DNA from: a virus
Virus record (IMG/VR): IMGVR_UViG_3300013286_000032
Coordinates: 1 to 34,212 of that record
Reading direction: 5' to 3' (one strand)
DNA length: 34,212 nucleotides
Shown: in pieces, positions 22,888 to 29,552 of the stretch
Position numbering within the stretch: position 1 is the stretch's first letter
Layout of the letters: every line of letters starts with the position of its first letter
The notes under the pieces: generated by a model
Database searches by the model: none
Told to the model about the DNA's origin: nothing
What the model saw: the letters and a program-made list of their open reading frames with translations, nothing else
Position numbers and translations under genes: made by a program

Positions 22888-23988
22888 ATGAGTCAATCAC
22901 AATACAATTTAAAAACAAAAACAGATTACTTACATCGCAAGATGTTCTTGGACCCAGCTGGACCAGTTACTATCCAACGCTTTGAAGAAGTCAAGTACAA
23001 CAAACTCACAAAGTTTGAACAAGAAGCTCGTGGATTCTTTTGGGTCCCAGAGGAAATCTCGTTGACCAAAGATGCCAACGATTTTAAAGAAGCCACAGAC
23101 ACAGTGCGTCATATCTTTACCAGTAACCTGCTGCGTCAAACAGCCCTGGATAGTTTACAAGGTCGTGGTCCTAGTCAAATCTTTACTCCAGTGTGTAGTA
23201 TTCCGGAATTAGAAGCATTAATGTATGCCTGGACATTCTTTGAAACAAATATTCATAGTCGTAGTTACAGTCATATTATTCGTAATATCTATAACGTGCC
23301 CAAGGATGAGTTTAACAAGATTCATGACATTCAAGAGATTGTTAGCATGGCCTCAAGCATTGGCTTGTATTACGATCGCCTGCACATGATCAACTGTCGT
23401 AAAGAGCTGTTGGAAAAGTTTGATGAGCAACTACACATCAATGCTATCTGGTTGGCACTTAACGCAAGTTATGGCCTAGAAGCATTCCGCTTCATGGTTA
23501 GCTTTGCCACAAGTTTAGCCATGGTTGAAAATCGTATCTTTATCGGTAATGGTAATATCATTGGCCTGATTCTTCAAGATGAAATCCTACACAAGGATTG
23601 GACCGCATGGTTAATCAATCAAGTGGTCAAAGAAGATCCACGGTTTGCCCGTGCCAAGGTCGAATGCGAAGCAGAAGTATATCAAATGTACCTGGATGTT
23701 ATCAGAGAAGAAAAACAATGGGCTGATTATTTGTTTAAATTTGGCCCAGTGATTGGTCTTAACGCTAATATTCTCAAAGACTTTGTTGATTATACAGCAG
23801 TTGGAGCACTCAAGGAAATTGGTATCAAATATCAAACTCCTGCGCCCAAGACCACACCCATTCCTTGGTTTAACAAGCATGTTAACACAAGTAACAAACA
23901 AACTGCACTCCAGGAGTCCGAATCAACTAACTATGTTATAGGAGTAATGTCAGATAATTTAGATTACACTGCATTGCCATCATTATAA
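22888..23988 (+). CDS. nrdB: class I ribonucleotide reductase, small (beta) subunit, 366 aa
   Basis: Holds the di-iron/tyrosyl-radical cofactor. Family landmarks are present: TALDSLQGR with the first Asp ligand, HSRSYSHI with the His ligand and the radical Tyr, LEAFRFMVSF and DEILH with the later Glu and His ligands. One point is odd: helix B reads E-T-N-I-H, so Glu and His are separated by three residues in place of the usual E-x-x-H, leaving Thr at the usual ligand position. The C-terminus (NLDYTALPSL) is the tail that binds NrdA. It begins 17 bases after nrdA, with a weak purine-rich ribosome site. Confidence 0.95.
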   Translation: MSQSQYNLKTKTDYLHRKMFLDPAGPVTIQRFEEVKYNKLTKFEQEARGFFWVPEEISLTKDANDFKEATDTVRHIFTSNLLRQTALDSLQGRGPSQIFTPVCSIPELEALMYAWTFFETNIHSRSYSHIIRNIYNVPKDEFNKIHDIQEIVSMASSIGLYYDRLHMINCRKELLEKFDEQLHINAIWLALNASYGLEAFRFMVSFATSLAMVENRIFIGNGNIIGLILQDEILHKDWTAWLINQVVKEDPRFARAKVECEAEVYQMYLDVIREEKQWADYLFKFGPVIGLNANILKDFVDYTAVGALKEIGIKYQTPAPKTTPIPWFNKHVNTSNKQTALQESESTNYVIGVMSDNLDYTALPSL

Positions 23989-24001
23989 TAAAGGAATAAA
24001 A

Positions 24002-24226
24002 ATGACAAAAGCTCTTGTGTGGTCAAAAGATAACTGTCCGTTTTGTGTGCAGGCAAAAAACTTGCTAAAGTTAAAAAACATTGAATTTGAAGAACGCAAC
24101 ATCAATGGCGACTGGACTCGCGAACAACTACTGGAAGCTGTGCCCACGGCAAGAACTTTACCCCAGATCTTTCTAGACGATAATTATATAGGCGGGTTCA
24201 CAGAACTACGACGACATTTATCCTAG
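24002..24226 (+). CDS. glutaredoxin, 74 aa
   Basis: A dithiol glutaredoxin that would supply electrons to the ribonucleotide reductase, like T4 NrdC. The active site CPFC is at residues 12-15, the cis-Pro is in ARTLPQIF, and GGFTEL is the glutathione-binding loop. It starts 13 bases after nrdB with AAGGAA upstream, so the order nrdA-nrdB-glutaredoxin forms one functional unit. The length is typical for the family (about 80 aa). It could also assist Fe-S transfer, but monothiol CGFS glutaredoxins usually do that and this is not one. Confidence 0.93.
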   Translation: MTKALVWSKDNCPFCVQAKNLLKLKNIEFEERNINGDWTREQLLEAVPTARTLPQIFLDDNYIGGFTELRRHLS

Positions 24227-24232
24227 GAACGC

Positions 24233-24835
24233 ATGGAACATATTTGGACAGTAGACTGGTTTACACATAACACCACAAATTTTGCAGACATTAAAAAAAG
24301 ACTTGGACGAGTTGAATCCATTTTAGAAATTGGATCGTTTGAAGGCCGGGCCACTTGTTGGATACTGGAAAATATGTTAACCGATACCGGTACCATTACC
24401 TGTATTGATCCATTTTCAGGAATAGATGACCCGGAGAAGGATCTAGACAATCTTAAAGATACTGTACTGGAAGCTAGATTTAATCACAATGTTAATCTTT
24501 CAAAAAAACCCACGCAAACAGTTAATGTAGTTCCGCATACTTCCTATCAAGCATTGGCCATGCTAATTGGCACCGGCGCACAATATGATTTTATCTATGT
24601 CGACGGTAATCATACCGGAGAAGCTGCCATGACCGATGCCTGCATGAGCTGGGGTCTGCTTAAACCAGGCGGAATCATGTTATTTGATGATTATTTTTGG
24701 GATCATGCGCCTGATCATTTGGATCGTCCTAAAGCGGCCATTGATGCCTTTATGAATACCTTTATTCGGAGATTTACAGTAACCGGAGTAGGTTACCAAG
24801 TTGCTGTACAAAAACACCCATTGGAGACTGCATGA
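24233..24835 (+). CDS. class I SAM-dependent methyltransferase, 200 aa
   Basis: A Rossmann-fold methyltransferase of the Methyltransf_24 kind. Motif I is LEIGSFEGRA (residues 31-40), followed by TCIDPFSG as the acidic end of strand 2, FIYVDGNH as motif IV and LLKPGGIMLFDDYFW as the later strand. The target is unknown: sugar or small-molecule O-methylation is usual for the family, and there is no DNA-methylase motif (DPPY/NPPY). It starts shortly after the glutaredoxin gene with AGGAA upstream, and its stop overlaps the next start (ATGA). Confidence 0.85.
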   Translation: MEHIWTVDWFTHNTTNFADIKKRLGRVESILEIGSFEGRATCWILENMLTDTGTITCIDPFSGIDDPEKDLDNLKDTVLEARFNHNVNLSKKPTQTVNVVPHTSYQALAMLIGTGAQYDFIYVDGNHTGEAAMTDACMSWGLLKPGGIMLFDDYFWDHAPDHLDRPKAAIDAFMNTFIRRFTVTGVGYQVAVQKHPLETA

Positions 24836-25134
24836 AAATAGAATTAAACAAAGTTTACACCTTCAAACTTGTCAACGCCGACGAGATTGTTGCTAAAGTT
24901 GTAGAAGACAACACCAGTACTATCGTTGTAACTCAACCATTAAGTGCTATACCCAGCGAAAAGGGTATTCAATTGATCTTTACGGTATTTACTGGAGATC
25001 CCAAGGAAAATATCACTATAAATAAATCATCGATAGTGATGATTTGCCAAACTCGCGAAGAGGTAGCAGACCACTATACTGAAGCAACTACTGGTATTAA
25101 ACCAGTAAGAAATAGCAAAATTTTAATGGGGTAA
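24832..25134 (+). CDS. Sm-like (SH3-type) small protein, 100 aa
   Basis: The pattern VYTFKLVNADEIVAKVVEDNTSTIVVTQPLSAI matches the strand-bend-strand start of Lsm/Sm-like domains, as in many T4-like phage small proteins. KENITINKSSIVMICQTREEVADHY completes the fold with a C-terminal helix. It may bind RNA or act as a structural adaptor; binding residues cannot be assigned. It is coupled to the methyltransferase gene by overlap. A perfect TATAAATA inside its 3' half probably drives the downstream baseplate genes. Confidence 0.7.
   Translation: MKIELNKVYTFKLVNADEIVAKVVEDNTSTIVVTQPLSAIPSEKGIQLIFTVFTGDPKENITINKSSIVMICQTREEVADHYTEATTGIKPVRNSKILMG
25017..25024 (+). promoter_or_regulatory. T4-type late promoter for the PAAR/baseplate genes
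   Basis: A perfect TATAAATA inside the Sm-like gene. The expected start is near 25030, about 108 bases before the GTG of the PAAR gene. Confidence 0.5.
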
Positions 25135-25137
25135 TTT

Positions 25138-25425
25138 GTGCCAGGATTTGTACAACGGTTAGGTGATCCAAACTCAGGTGGCGGCCTTATACAAGACGGC
25201 GATCCCAGTGTGTTGGTCAATGGCCGACCTATTGCCACATTTGGATCAGCGGTAACTCCTCATCCACCTTGTACTAAAGTGCCCATCCATTGTCACGCAT
25301 ACACACAAGCAGACCAATTTACAGTGTTGGTCAATGGAAAACCAGTTACAACATTTGCATCCATAGACACATGCGGACATACTCGTGGCATGGGCAGTAC
25401 CGATGTAATCATCGGAGGATTATAA
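25138..25425 (+). CDS. PAAR-motif tail spike tip protein, 95 aa (GTG start)
   Basis: PAAR proteins cap the tip of the contractile-tail spike (T4 gp5.4) and help pierce the cell envelope. Two repeats of the form VLVNGRPIATFGS and VLVNGKPVTTFAS are separated by a His/Cys-rich loop (HPPC, HCHAY) and followed by TCGH, giving the metal site at the tip. The length (95 aa) is typical. It starts with GTG; no ATG is available. It lies directly upstream of two structural genes, consistent with a baseplate module. Confidence 0.9.
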   Translation: MPGFVQRLGDPNSGGGLIQDGDPSVLVNGRPIATFGSAVTPHPPCTKVPIHCHAYTQADQFTVLVNGKPVTTFASIDTCGHTRGMGSTDVIIGGL

Positions 25426-25427
25426 TC

Positions 25428-26450
25428 ATGGCCGCTGTTCTGGGTTCATATGTAAGTACGCTAACTCCCTTACAACTCACAGCCGGTCAGGCACTGTTAC
25501 AAAATCAAGGCCTCAGAGTAAATCCTATTGTACCGGCTGTGATTACTTTTTATGTCGGCCAGCCCTTGATCAGCACATACTTGACCATGTTTACTGCGGC
25601 CAAGGCCGGAACAGGTGGTCTGTCTAACGCCACAATAAATGTATTGGGGAATATTGCATCAACCACCTGTGCCGCACTAGCCGATGGCGTACCACAACTG
25701 TTTTTAGATTTGGGTGTATTTTCCAATGTTGCCTATCCGCCAGGATTAACCGGAATTGTTGGAACCAAGGCCAATATATATTTAGGCAGTCCAACCGGAA
25801 CATCAAACAATTGGAATACCAGTAGATTTGTACAAATATTTTCTGCATCAGAATCTTTTAAAAATCTAGCCAATCAATTTATTTTAAGTGCCTGTCAGGC
25901 CAACGATTACCTGTGCGATACTTTTACCAACGCCGATAACAGCATCACTGGAGATATTACTCAAGTAAGTCTTGATACTGTGGCATTTGGTAAAGACTTG
26001 GCCAATCTTGGTTATCTTTGGGACATGACTAATCTAGATAATCTTGGAAGCCCACTAGCCCTGGCACAACGACTTGTCAATGTTGTTGGTAATGTTCCAA
26101 TTATATCCTTGACATTTCTTGCTGCCGGAGTACCAGAAAGTGCAGTGGTCAACCTAGATAATCCAAGGATATCAGTTACAGATGCTGCGCAACGAGCCAT
26201 GTACACCGCCATGACGCAGATAACTGGAAACGACCTTACTCAGATACTGAAAATATTAGGAGTGACCACAGTAGGAATAACCACCATGGCCGATTTACTA
26301 AATCCTTATAAACTATTTCCAAATAGTTTTCAAACACTAACCGTGCCCACAGCCAAGGGCTCTCGACCAATTTACACCAATAGCCAAGGTGATGTTAACA
26401 CCACATTGATTCAGTTGTTGCCCCCTTATATTTTAAGTTCAACTGTATGA
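25428..26450 (+). CDS. probable baseplate/tail structural protein, 340 aa
   Basis: No named family is recognised. The sequence (GSYVSTLTPLQLTAGQAL; TISLTFLAAG-like strands) is Ala/Thr/Leu/Asn-rich with short helices and no catalytic motif. It follows the PAAR tip gene by two bases and has GGAGG upstream. I chose the ATG at 25428; the frame is open further upstream, but that would run through the PAAR gene. The next gene overlaps by ATGA and has a similar composition, so the two are probably partners in the baseplate or tail tip. Confidence 0.75.
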   Translation: MAAVLGSYVSTLTPLQLTAGQALLQNQGLRVNPIVPAVITFYVGQPLISTYLTMFTAAKAGTGGLSNATINVLGNIASTTCAALADGVPQLFLDLGVFSNVAYPPGLTGIVGTKANIYLGSPTGTSNNWNTSRFVQIFSASESFKNLANQFILSACQANDYLCDTFTNADNSITGDITQVSLDTVAFGKDLANLGYLWDMTNLDNLGSPLALAQRLVNVVGNVPIISLTFLAAGVPESAVVNLDNPRISVTDAAQRAMYTAMTQITGNDLTQILKILGVTTVGITTMADLLNPYKLFPNSFQTLTVPTAKGSRPIYTNSQGDVNTTLIQLLPPYILSSTV

Positions 26451-27622
26451 TAGCCTACGATAGACTCAGTCAAATTATTCCCAGTGACATGGCTCTGGCC
26501 AACAAGGCCTTGCAAGTATCCCTTCAACAAATTTCTGGCATTACCAATTTAAGTTTACCAACCTTGGCCAACACAGTTGGACAGATGCAAACAATAGCAT
26601 CCAGCCTTCCGTTGATCAATCAACAAAAGACCCCAATTGGATACGATACCAGAGCATATTATCTTAATGTGCTAGGAGCATCTGGCACCGGTGAATGCCA
26701 CACTTATTTGACCATTGACTTTTTAGGAACTGCGGTTGGCTACAACATTGGCACGCCTTTAAATAATACCACACATGTTCTTGAGACCATGAACACCACA
26801 TATCTGCAGAGTTGTTATCAAACCATGTTGAATTGTCTCAACGGCGACTATACTGTTGAAATTCCTCCAGAGCCTCCTCCAGATCCGCCTGTAGGTCCAT
26901 CCACTTGGGAAGTTACTATTCCAGGAGGACTTCCGGGTGCTGGCACCTACGGACCATATGCAACTGCAGCCTTGGCAGTAAATGCAGCATTTACCGCAGG
27001 ACTTATTCCAGCCACACAAGCGGCCTTGGCCGCAGTGGTTGCCGCCTATCCTAGCCAATGTGCAATCATGAATTCAAATTTTGCTCAGATTTGTCAACAG
27101 ATGAATCAAGAACAAGACGCCCAGACCAGAGCAGGCCTAGAATGGTATAACTATTATGCCAATCTGCAGGCAAATACTCAGTCGTCAACCATGGGATTTA
27201 TTTTTGGTTTACCGGCATACGGTCAGGATACCATCGAAGGTGGTGCCGCACAATTTATTCAGAACATAGCCGATTACACTGCCATCACTGGTACCATCAC
27301 AATAAATCAACCTGTGGTAACAAATATACCGGCATTCCTGGGGGTAGACGCTGGCAAGATAATCAGTGGAGCCAACATACCCACCGGAACTACTGTTTCT
27401 AGTTATAGCACCGGCGCCGGAACATTGACCATGAGCCAAAATGCAAATGCCACAGTTCAACTGGCAAATTTGGTAGTGGGCAACGCTGGTGGCCAAGCCA
27501 TTATAGGAGTAATGATACAAGGACGCAATCAAACCGCATTGAACAATGCTGGAATTTTAACCAATAATAATATACCATTGAATTATCCGATACCCCCGGC
27601 CCAGGCAAATTTAATTATATAA
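26447..27622 (+). CDS. probable baseplate/tail structural protein, 391 aa
   Basis: Helical N-terminal half (ALANKALQVSLQQISGITNL), then a proline hinge (EIPPEPPPDPPVGP), a Gly/Ala-rich segment, and a C-terminal beta part (GTITINQPVVTNIPAFLG; ISGANIPTGTTVSSYSTGAGTLTMSQNA) that resembles short immunoglobulin-like or fibre repeats. It contains no enzyme motif. It overlaps the preceding structural gene (ATGA) and ends the PAAR-led group. The late motif for the next gene lies just after its stop. Confidence 0.75.
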   Translation: MIAYDRLSQIIPSDMALANKALQVSLQQISGITNLSLPTLANTVGQMQTIASSLPLINQQKTPIGYDTRAYYLNVLGASGTGECHTYLTIDFLGTAVGYNIGTPLNNTTHVLETMNTTYLQSCYQTMLNCLNGDYTVEIPPEPPPDPPVGPSTWEVTIPGGLPGAGTYGPYATAALAVNAAFTAGLIPATQAALAAVVAAYPSQCAIMNSNFAQICQQMNQEQDAQTRAGLEWYNYYANLQANTQSSTMGFIFGLPAYGQDTIEGGAAQFIQNIADYTAITGTITINQPVVTNIPAFLGVDAGKIISGANIPTGTTVSSYSTGAGTLTMSQNANATVQLANLVVGNAGGQAIIGVMIQGRNQTALNNAGILTNNNIPLNYPIPPAQANLII

Positions 27623-27634
27623 TCAGTTTTGCCA

Positions 27635-27642
27635 AATAAATA
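27635..27642 (+). promoter_or_regulatory. T4-type late promoter for the exported-peptide gene
   Basis: AATAAATA, with an expected start near 27648. The 67-base leader contains a small hairpin (ATGTC / GACAT at 27676-27692) and AAAGGAA at 27702-27708. Confidence 0.4.
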
Positions 27643-27714
27643 GACAATCACCCATGCAAGGCGTTATAGTATTACATGTCTGAAAATGACATCTTTTAAT
27701 TAAAGGAAATAAAA

Positions 27715-27900
27715 ATGAAATTAGTATTCGCACTCGTAGCAACTTTATTCGCAGTAAGTACTTTTGCCGCTGACGCTCCTAAAGCTGATGCTAAAAAAGA
27801 AGCCGCTAAACCAGCAGCCGCTACAGCTAAACCTGAAGCCAAAAAAGCCGAAGCTGCGAAACCAGCTGTTCCTGCCAAGAAAGACGAAGCCAAGAAGTAA
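27715..27900 (+). CDS. exported Lys/Ala/Pro-rich peptide, 61 aa
   Basis: A typical Sec signal peptide (MKLVFALVATLFAVSTFA) with likely cleavage after residue 18 or 19 leaves about 42 residues made almost entirely of Ala, Lys, Pro and Glu (DAPKADAKKEAAK ...). Such peptides are common in betaproteobacterial genomes, but their role is unclear. The mature part is highly charged and probably disordered, and may bind envelope polymers or nucleic acid in the periplasm. It has its own late motif and terminator, so it is a one-gene unit between baseplate and accessory genes. Confidence 0.75.
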   Translation: MKLVFALVATLFAVSTFAADAPKADAKKEAAKPAAATAKPEAKKAEAAKPAVPAKKDEAKK

Positions 27901-27930
27901 TATCTTCTGTTGCGTAAAAACAACATAGAA

Positions 27931-27956
27931 AAGCCTCCTATTTGGGGGCTTTTTTG
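27931..27956 (+). terminator. Rho-independent terminator after the exported-peptide gene
   Basis: An 8-bp stem (AAGCCTCC / GGGGGCTT, with one G-T pair) and a short T-rich loop, followed by a T run. Confidence 0.88.
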
Positions 27957-27966
27957 TGGCCGTACC

Positions 27967-28001
27967 AAACGGTTGACCAGAAATAGCCGATTTGCTATAA
28001 T
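27967..28001 (+). promoter_or_regulatory. sigma70-type promoter, leadered type, copy 1 of a duplicated cassette
   Basis: -35 TTGACC at 27973-27978, a 17-bp spacer, and extended -10 TGCTATAAT with the hexamer at 27996-28001. The first 18 bases and last 11 bases of this 35-base stretch are identical to 28515-28549. The leader carries AGGAG at 28021-28025. Confidence 0.92.
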
Positions 28002-28030
28002 AGCTGTATAGTGAATAAAGAGGAGCAGAT

Positions 28031-28291
28031 ATGTTTAACACTTTAGTAGACCAATTAGTTAAAGTTACCCTCACCAACGAACCTGTGAAAACAGAATTTT
28101 ATAATGGTACCTTGTTTGTTAGGACTATTACGGAACAGCAGGCTCGTAGTGTGTTTCATGCATTGAGTCGGACCTTGGGCCTGGGCAAAGTGCAGGTAAG
28201 CCCAATTGGTGACACCGGTGAATATGCTTTTGATTTTGTTGCCAATAAACAACAAGAAGAACTTAGCCCATTTGCAACGGTGAACTCATAA
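28031..28291 (+). CDS. small hypothetical protein, 86 aa
   Basis: Unrecognised. It has a mixed alpha/beta pattern (LVKVTLTNEPVKTEFYNGTLFVRTITEQQARSVF) with no cysteine or membrane segment. The layout of a strand pair followed by a helix could be an RRM- or Sm-like fold, but this is a guess. It is first in a short operon from a strong early-type promoter and overlaps the next gene by one base. Probably a host-takeover or accessory protein. Confidence 0.75.
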   Translation: MFNTLVDQLVKVTLTNEPVKTEFYNGTLFVRTITEQQARSVFHALSRTLGLGKVQVSPIGDTGEYAFDFVANKQQEELSPFATVNS

Positions 28292-28515
28292 TGGTTAATT
28301 GGGTATTAGTATTTGCTTTGGCCAGTGCCCCGGGCGATTATAAAGTTCATACTGGATATAACCAGCAAGAAAATTGCCAAAAAGCCGAAGCTCGCTACAC
28401 GCAAATCTTCAAGGAATCTGGGTCAAAATTACAGGCAGAGTGTAGATCCCGGGCAGAAATCCAGCTCAAGCGGCCCACTAGCATAGTATATTCCAAGCAT
28501 ACTATAGACAACTAA
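28291..28515 (+). CDS. small hypothetical protein with hydrophobic N-terminus, 74 aa
   Basis: It begins with a short hydrophobic stretch (VNWVLVFALASA) that could be a weak signal or anchor, followed by a charged region with two Cys (ENCQKAE; AECRSR) that might form a disulfide if exported. The gene overlaps the preceding stop (TAATG) and ends just before the second copy of the promoter cassette. Function unknown. Confidence 0.7.
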   Translation: MVNWVLVFALASAPGDYKVHTGYNQQENCQKAEARYTQIFKESGSKLQAECRSRAEIQLKRPTSIVYSKHTIDN

Positions 28516-28549
28516 AACGGTTGACCAGAAATGGGTATTTTGCTATAAT
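28515..28549 (+). promoter_or_regulatory. sigma70-type promoter, leadered type, copy 2 of a duplicated cassette
   Basis: -35 TTGACC at 28521-28526, a 17-bp spacer, and extended -10 TGCTATAAT with the hexamer at 28544-28549. Outside a 6-base variable block it is identical to the copy at 27967-28001. AGGAG lies at 28571-28575. Confidence 0.92.
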
Positions 28550-28580
28550 ATATGTATAAACTTAAAAAGTAGGAGCTGAA

Positions 28581-28913
28581 ATGAAATTACATATTGTTAC
28601 CCAAGTAGAAGAAAACTACGGTGCCCATGATTGGGATGGTACGGGTTCATGCCCTCAGTATTGGAAAATGAAGGGCGGCAACGATTACATGTTTAATCTT
28701 GGCCCTGCTGGACGTAGCGAAGAAGCCGTTGATGAATTGGCCGAGCTCTTCCGCAAACAAATTGAAGAAAGCAATGAAGGCTATCGCGAATACATCATTG
28801 GCTACGGTCAAGTGGCAGACGATTTCCTTACAGACTTTGAACGCAGTCAACTTGAGTATGATGGCAGTATTGCTTATCCTGCTCGTCAACTCCAACTTGA
28901 AGAGGTGGCATAA
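28581..28913 (+). CDS. hypothetical phage protein, 110 aa
   Basis: Acidic soluble protein; its start (MKLHIVTQVEENYGAHDWDGTG) and the segment CPQYWKMKGGNDYMF look like a known T4-like hypothetical family without assigned role. It has a central helix (EAVDELAELFRKQIEES) and one Cys. It heads an operon that runs through DNA ligase to 30955, from the second copy of the duplicated promoter. It overlaps the next gene by one base. Confidence 0.8.
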   Translation: MKLHIVTQVEENYGAHDWDGTGSCPQYWKMKGGNDYMFNLGPAGRSEEAVDELAELFRKQIEESNEGYREYIIGYGQVADDFLTDFERSQLEYDGSIAYPARQLQLEEVA

Positions 28914-29056
28914 TGGGCTTTTACAAAGACATTGATACTGATATCCGATACATGGTTCGTGCGAGTTATACGGTCACTAACATTTATATCTACTACAAGG
29001 ACTATGTTACCCTTGAAGATGTTACAAGAATTTACGAAGAGGAAACAGTGCAATGA
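28913..29056 (+). CDS. hypothetical micro-protein, 47 aa
   Basis: It lies exactly between two genes with overlaps at both ends: TAATG at the start and ATGA at the end. The product (MGFYKDIDTDIRYMVRAS ...) is rich in Tyr, Asp and Val and ends in an acidic tail, with no cysteine and no membrane helix. The seamless fit in the operon is the evidence for coding. Function unknown. Confidence 0.65.
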   Translation: MGFYKDIDTDIRYMVRASYTVTNIYIYYKDYVTLEDVTRIYEEETVQ

Positions 29057-29274
29057 CCACTCATAAGTGTAACGTATGCTCATGTGATTACACCGACGAA
29101 GAGTCTGGAGTAGAAGGACACTTTGGCATGTTGCCCGTGGCCTTTTGTCCAACTTGTTTTAGTTCAATGTGTGACATGGTGCAACAATTTATGGGCGACG
29201 AATGGCCAGAAGAAAACCAAGACATTGATCTTGATAATGGGCTGAGTGCAATTAACGAACAGGATAAAATATAA
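29053..29274 (+). CDS. small zinc-ribbon-like protein, 73 aa
   Basis: It has a CNVC-S-C cluster at residues 6-11 and a C-x2-C pair (FCPTC) at about 32-35 with a His in between, which together form a likely zinc ribbon or knuckle. The C-terminal 30 residues are strongly acidic. It may bind protein or nucleic acid, as with small phage regulators, but no name can be given. It is coupled to the genes on both sides. Confidence 0.75.
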   Translation: MTTHKCNVCSCDYTDEESGVEGHFGMLPVAFCPTCFSSMCDMVQQFMGDEWPEENQDIDLDNGLSAINEQDKI

Positions 29275-29552
29275 TGGATCACAAAAAAGATATTGACTGG
29301 GACGCATTTATGCGCAAGTGTATGAACGAAGCACCAACACCAGATGATGGACGTTATATTGTGCCCAAGACCAAAAAAGAAATAGTGATTGATTCAATCC
29401 GCATGACCATGCGTAAAGAAGATATCATGACCTTTGTGTCGGGGCTACATGACTTACAATTAGACATGATTGAAACAGTGGTCATTCGCAAAGAGCGTGA
29501 AGGCTTTCCAGAAGCAACCGCAGTGATTAATCATATTATGGAGTTAAAATAA
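29274..29552 (+). CDS. small hypothetical protein, 92 aa
   Basis: Charged helical protein (KKDIDWDAFMRKCMNEAP; VSGLHDLQLDMIETVVIRKERE), without membrane segment or zinc site. It overlaps both neighbours by one base and directly precedes the DNA ligase gene, so it is co-expressed with it. Function unknown. Confidence 0.75.
   Translation: MDHKKDIDWDAFMRKCMNEAPTPDDGRYIVPKTKKEIVIDSIRMTMRKEDIMTFVSGLHDLQLDMIETVVIRKEREGFPEATAVINHIMELK

Noticed and set aside
25290-25427. N-terminal extension of the 340-aa structural protein through the PAAR gene
   Set aside because: The added residues have no protein-like character and overlap a clear gene; GGAGG and ATG at 25428 give a natural start.
27676-27699. 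Seven-codon leader frame before the exported-peptide gene
   Set aside because: It has no ribosome site of its own and overlaps a small hairpin; nothing supports translation.
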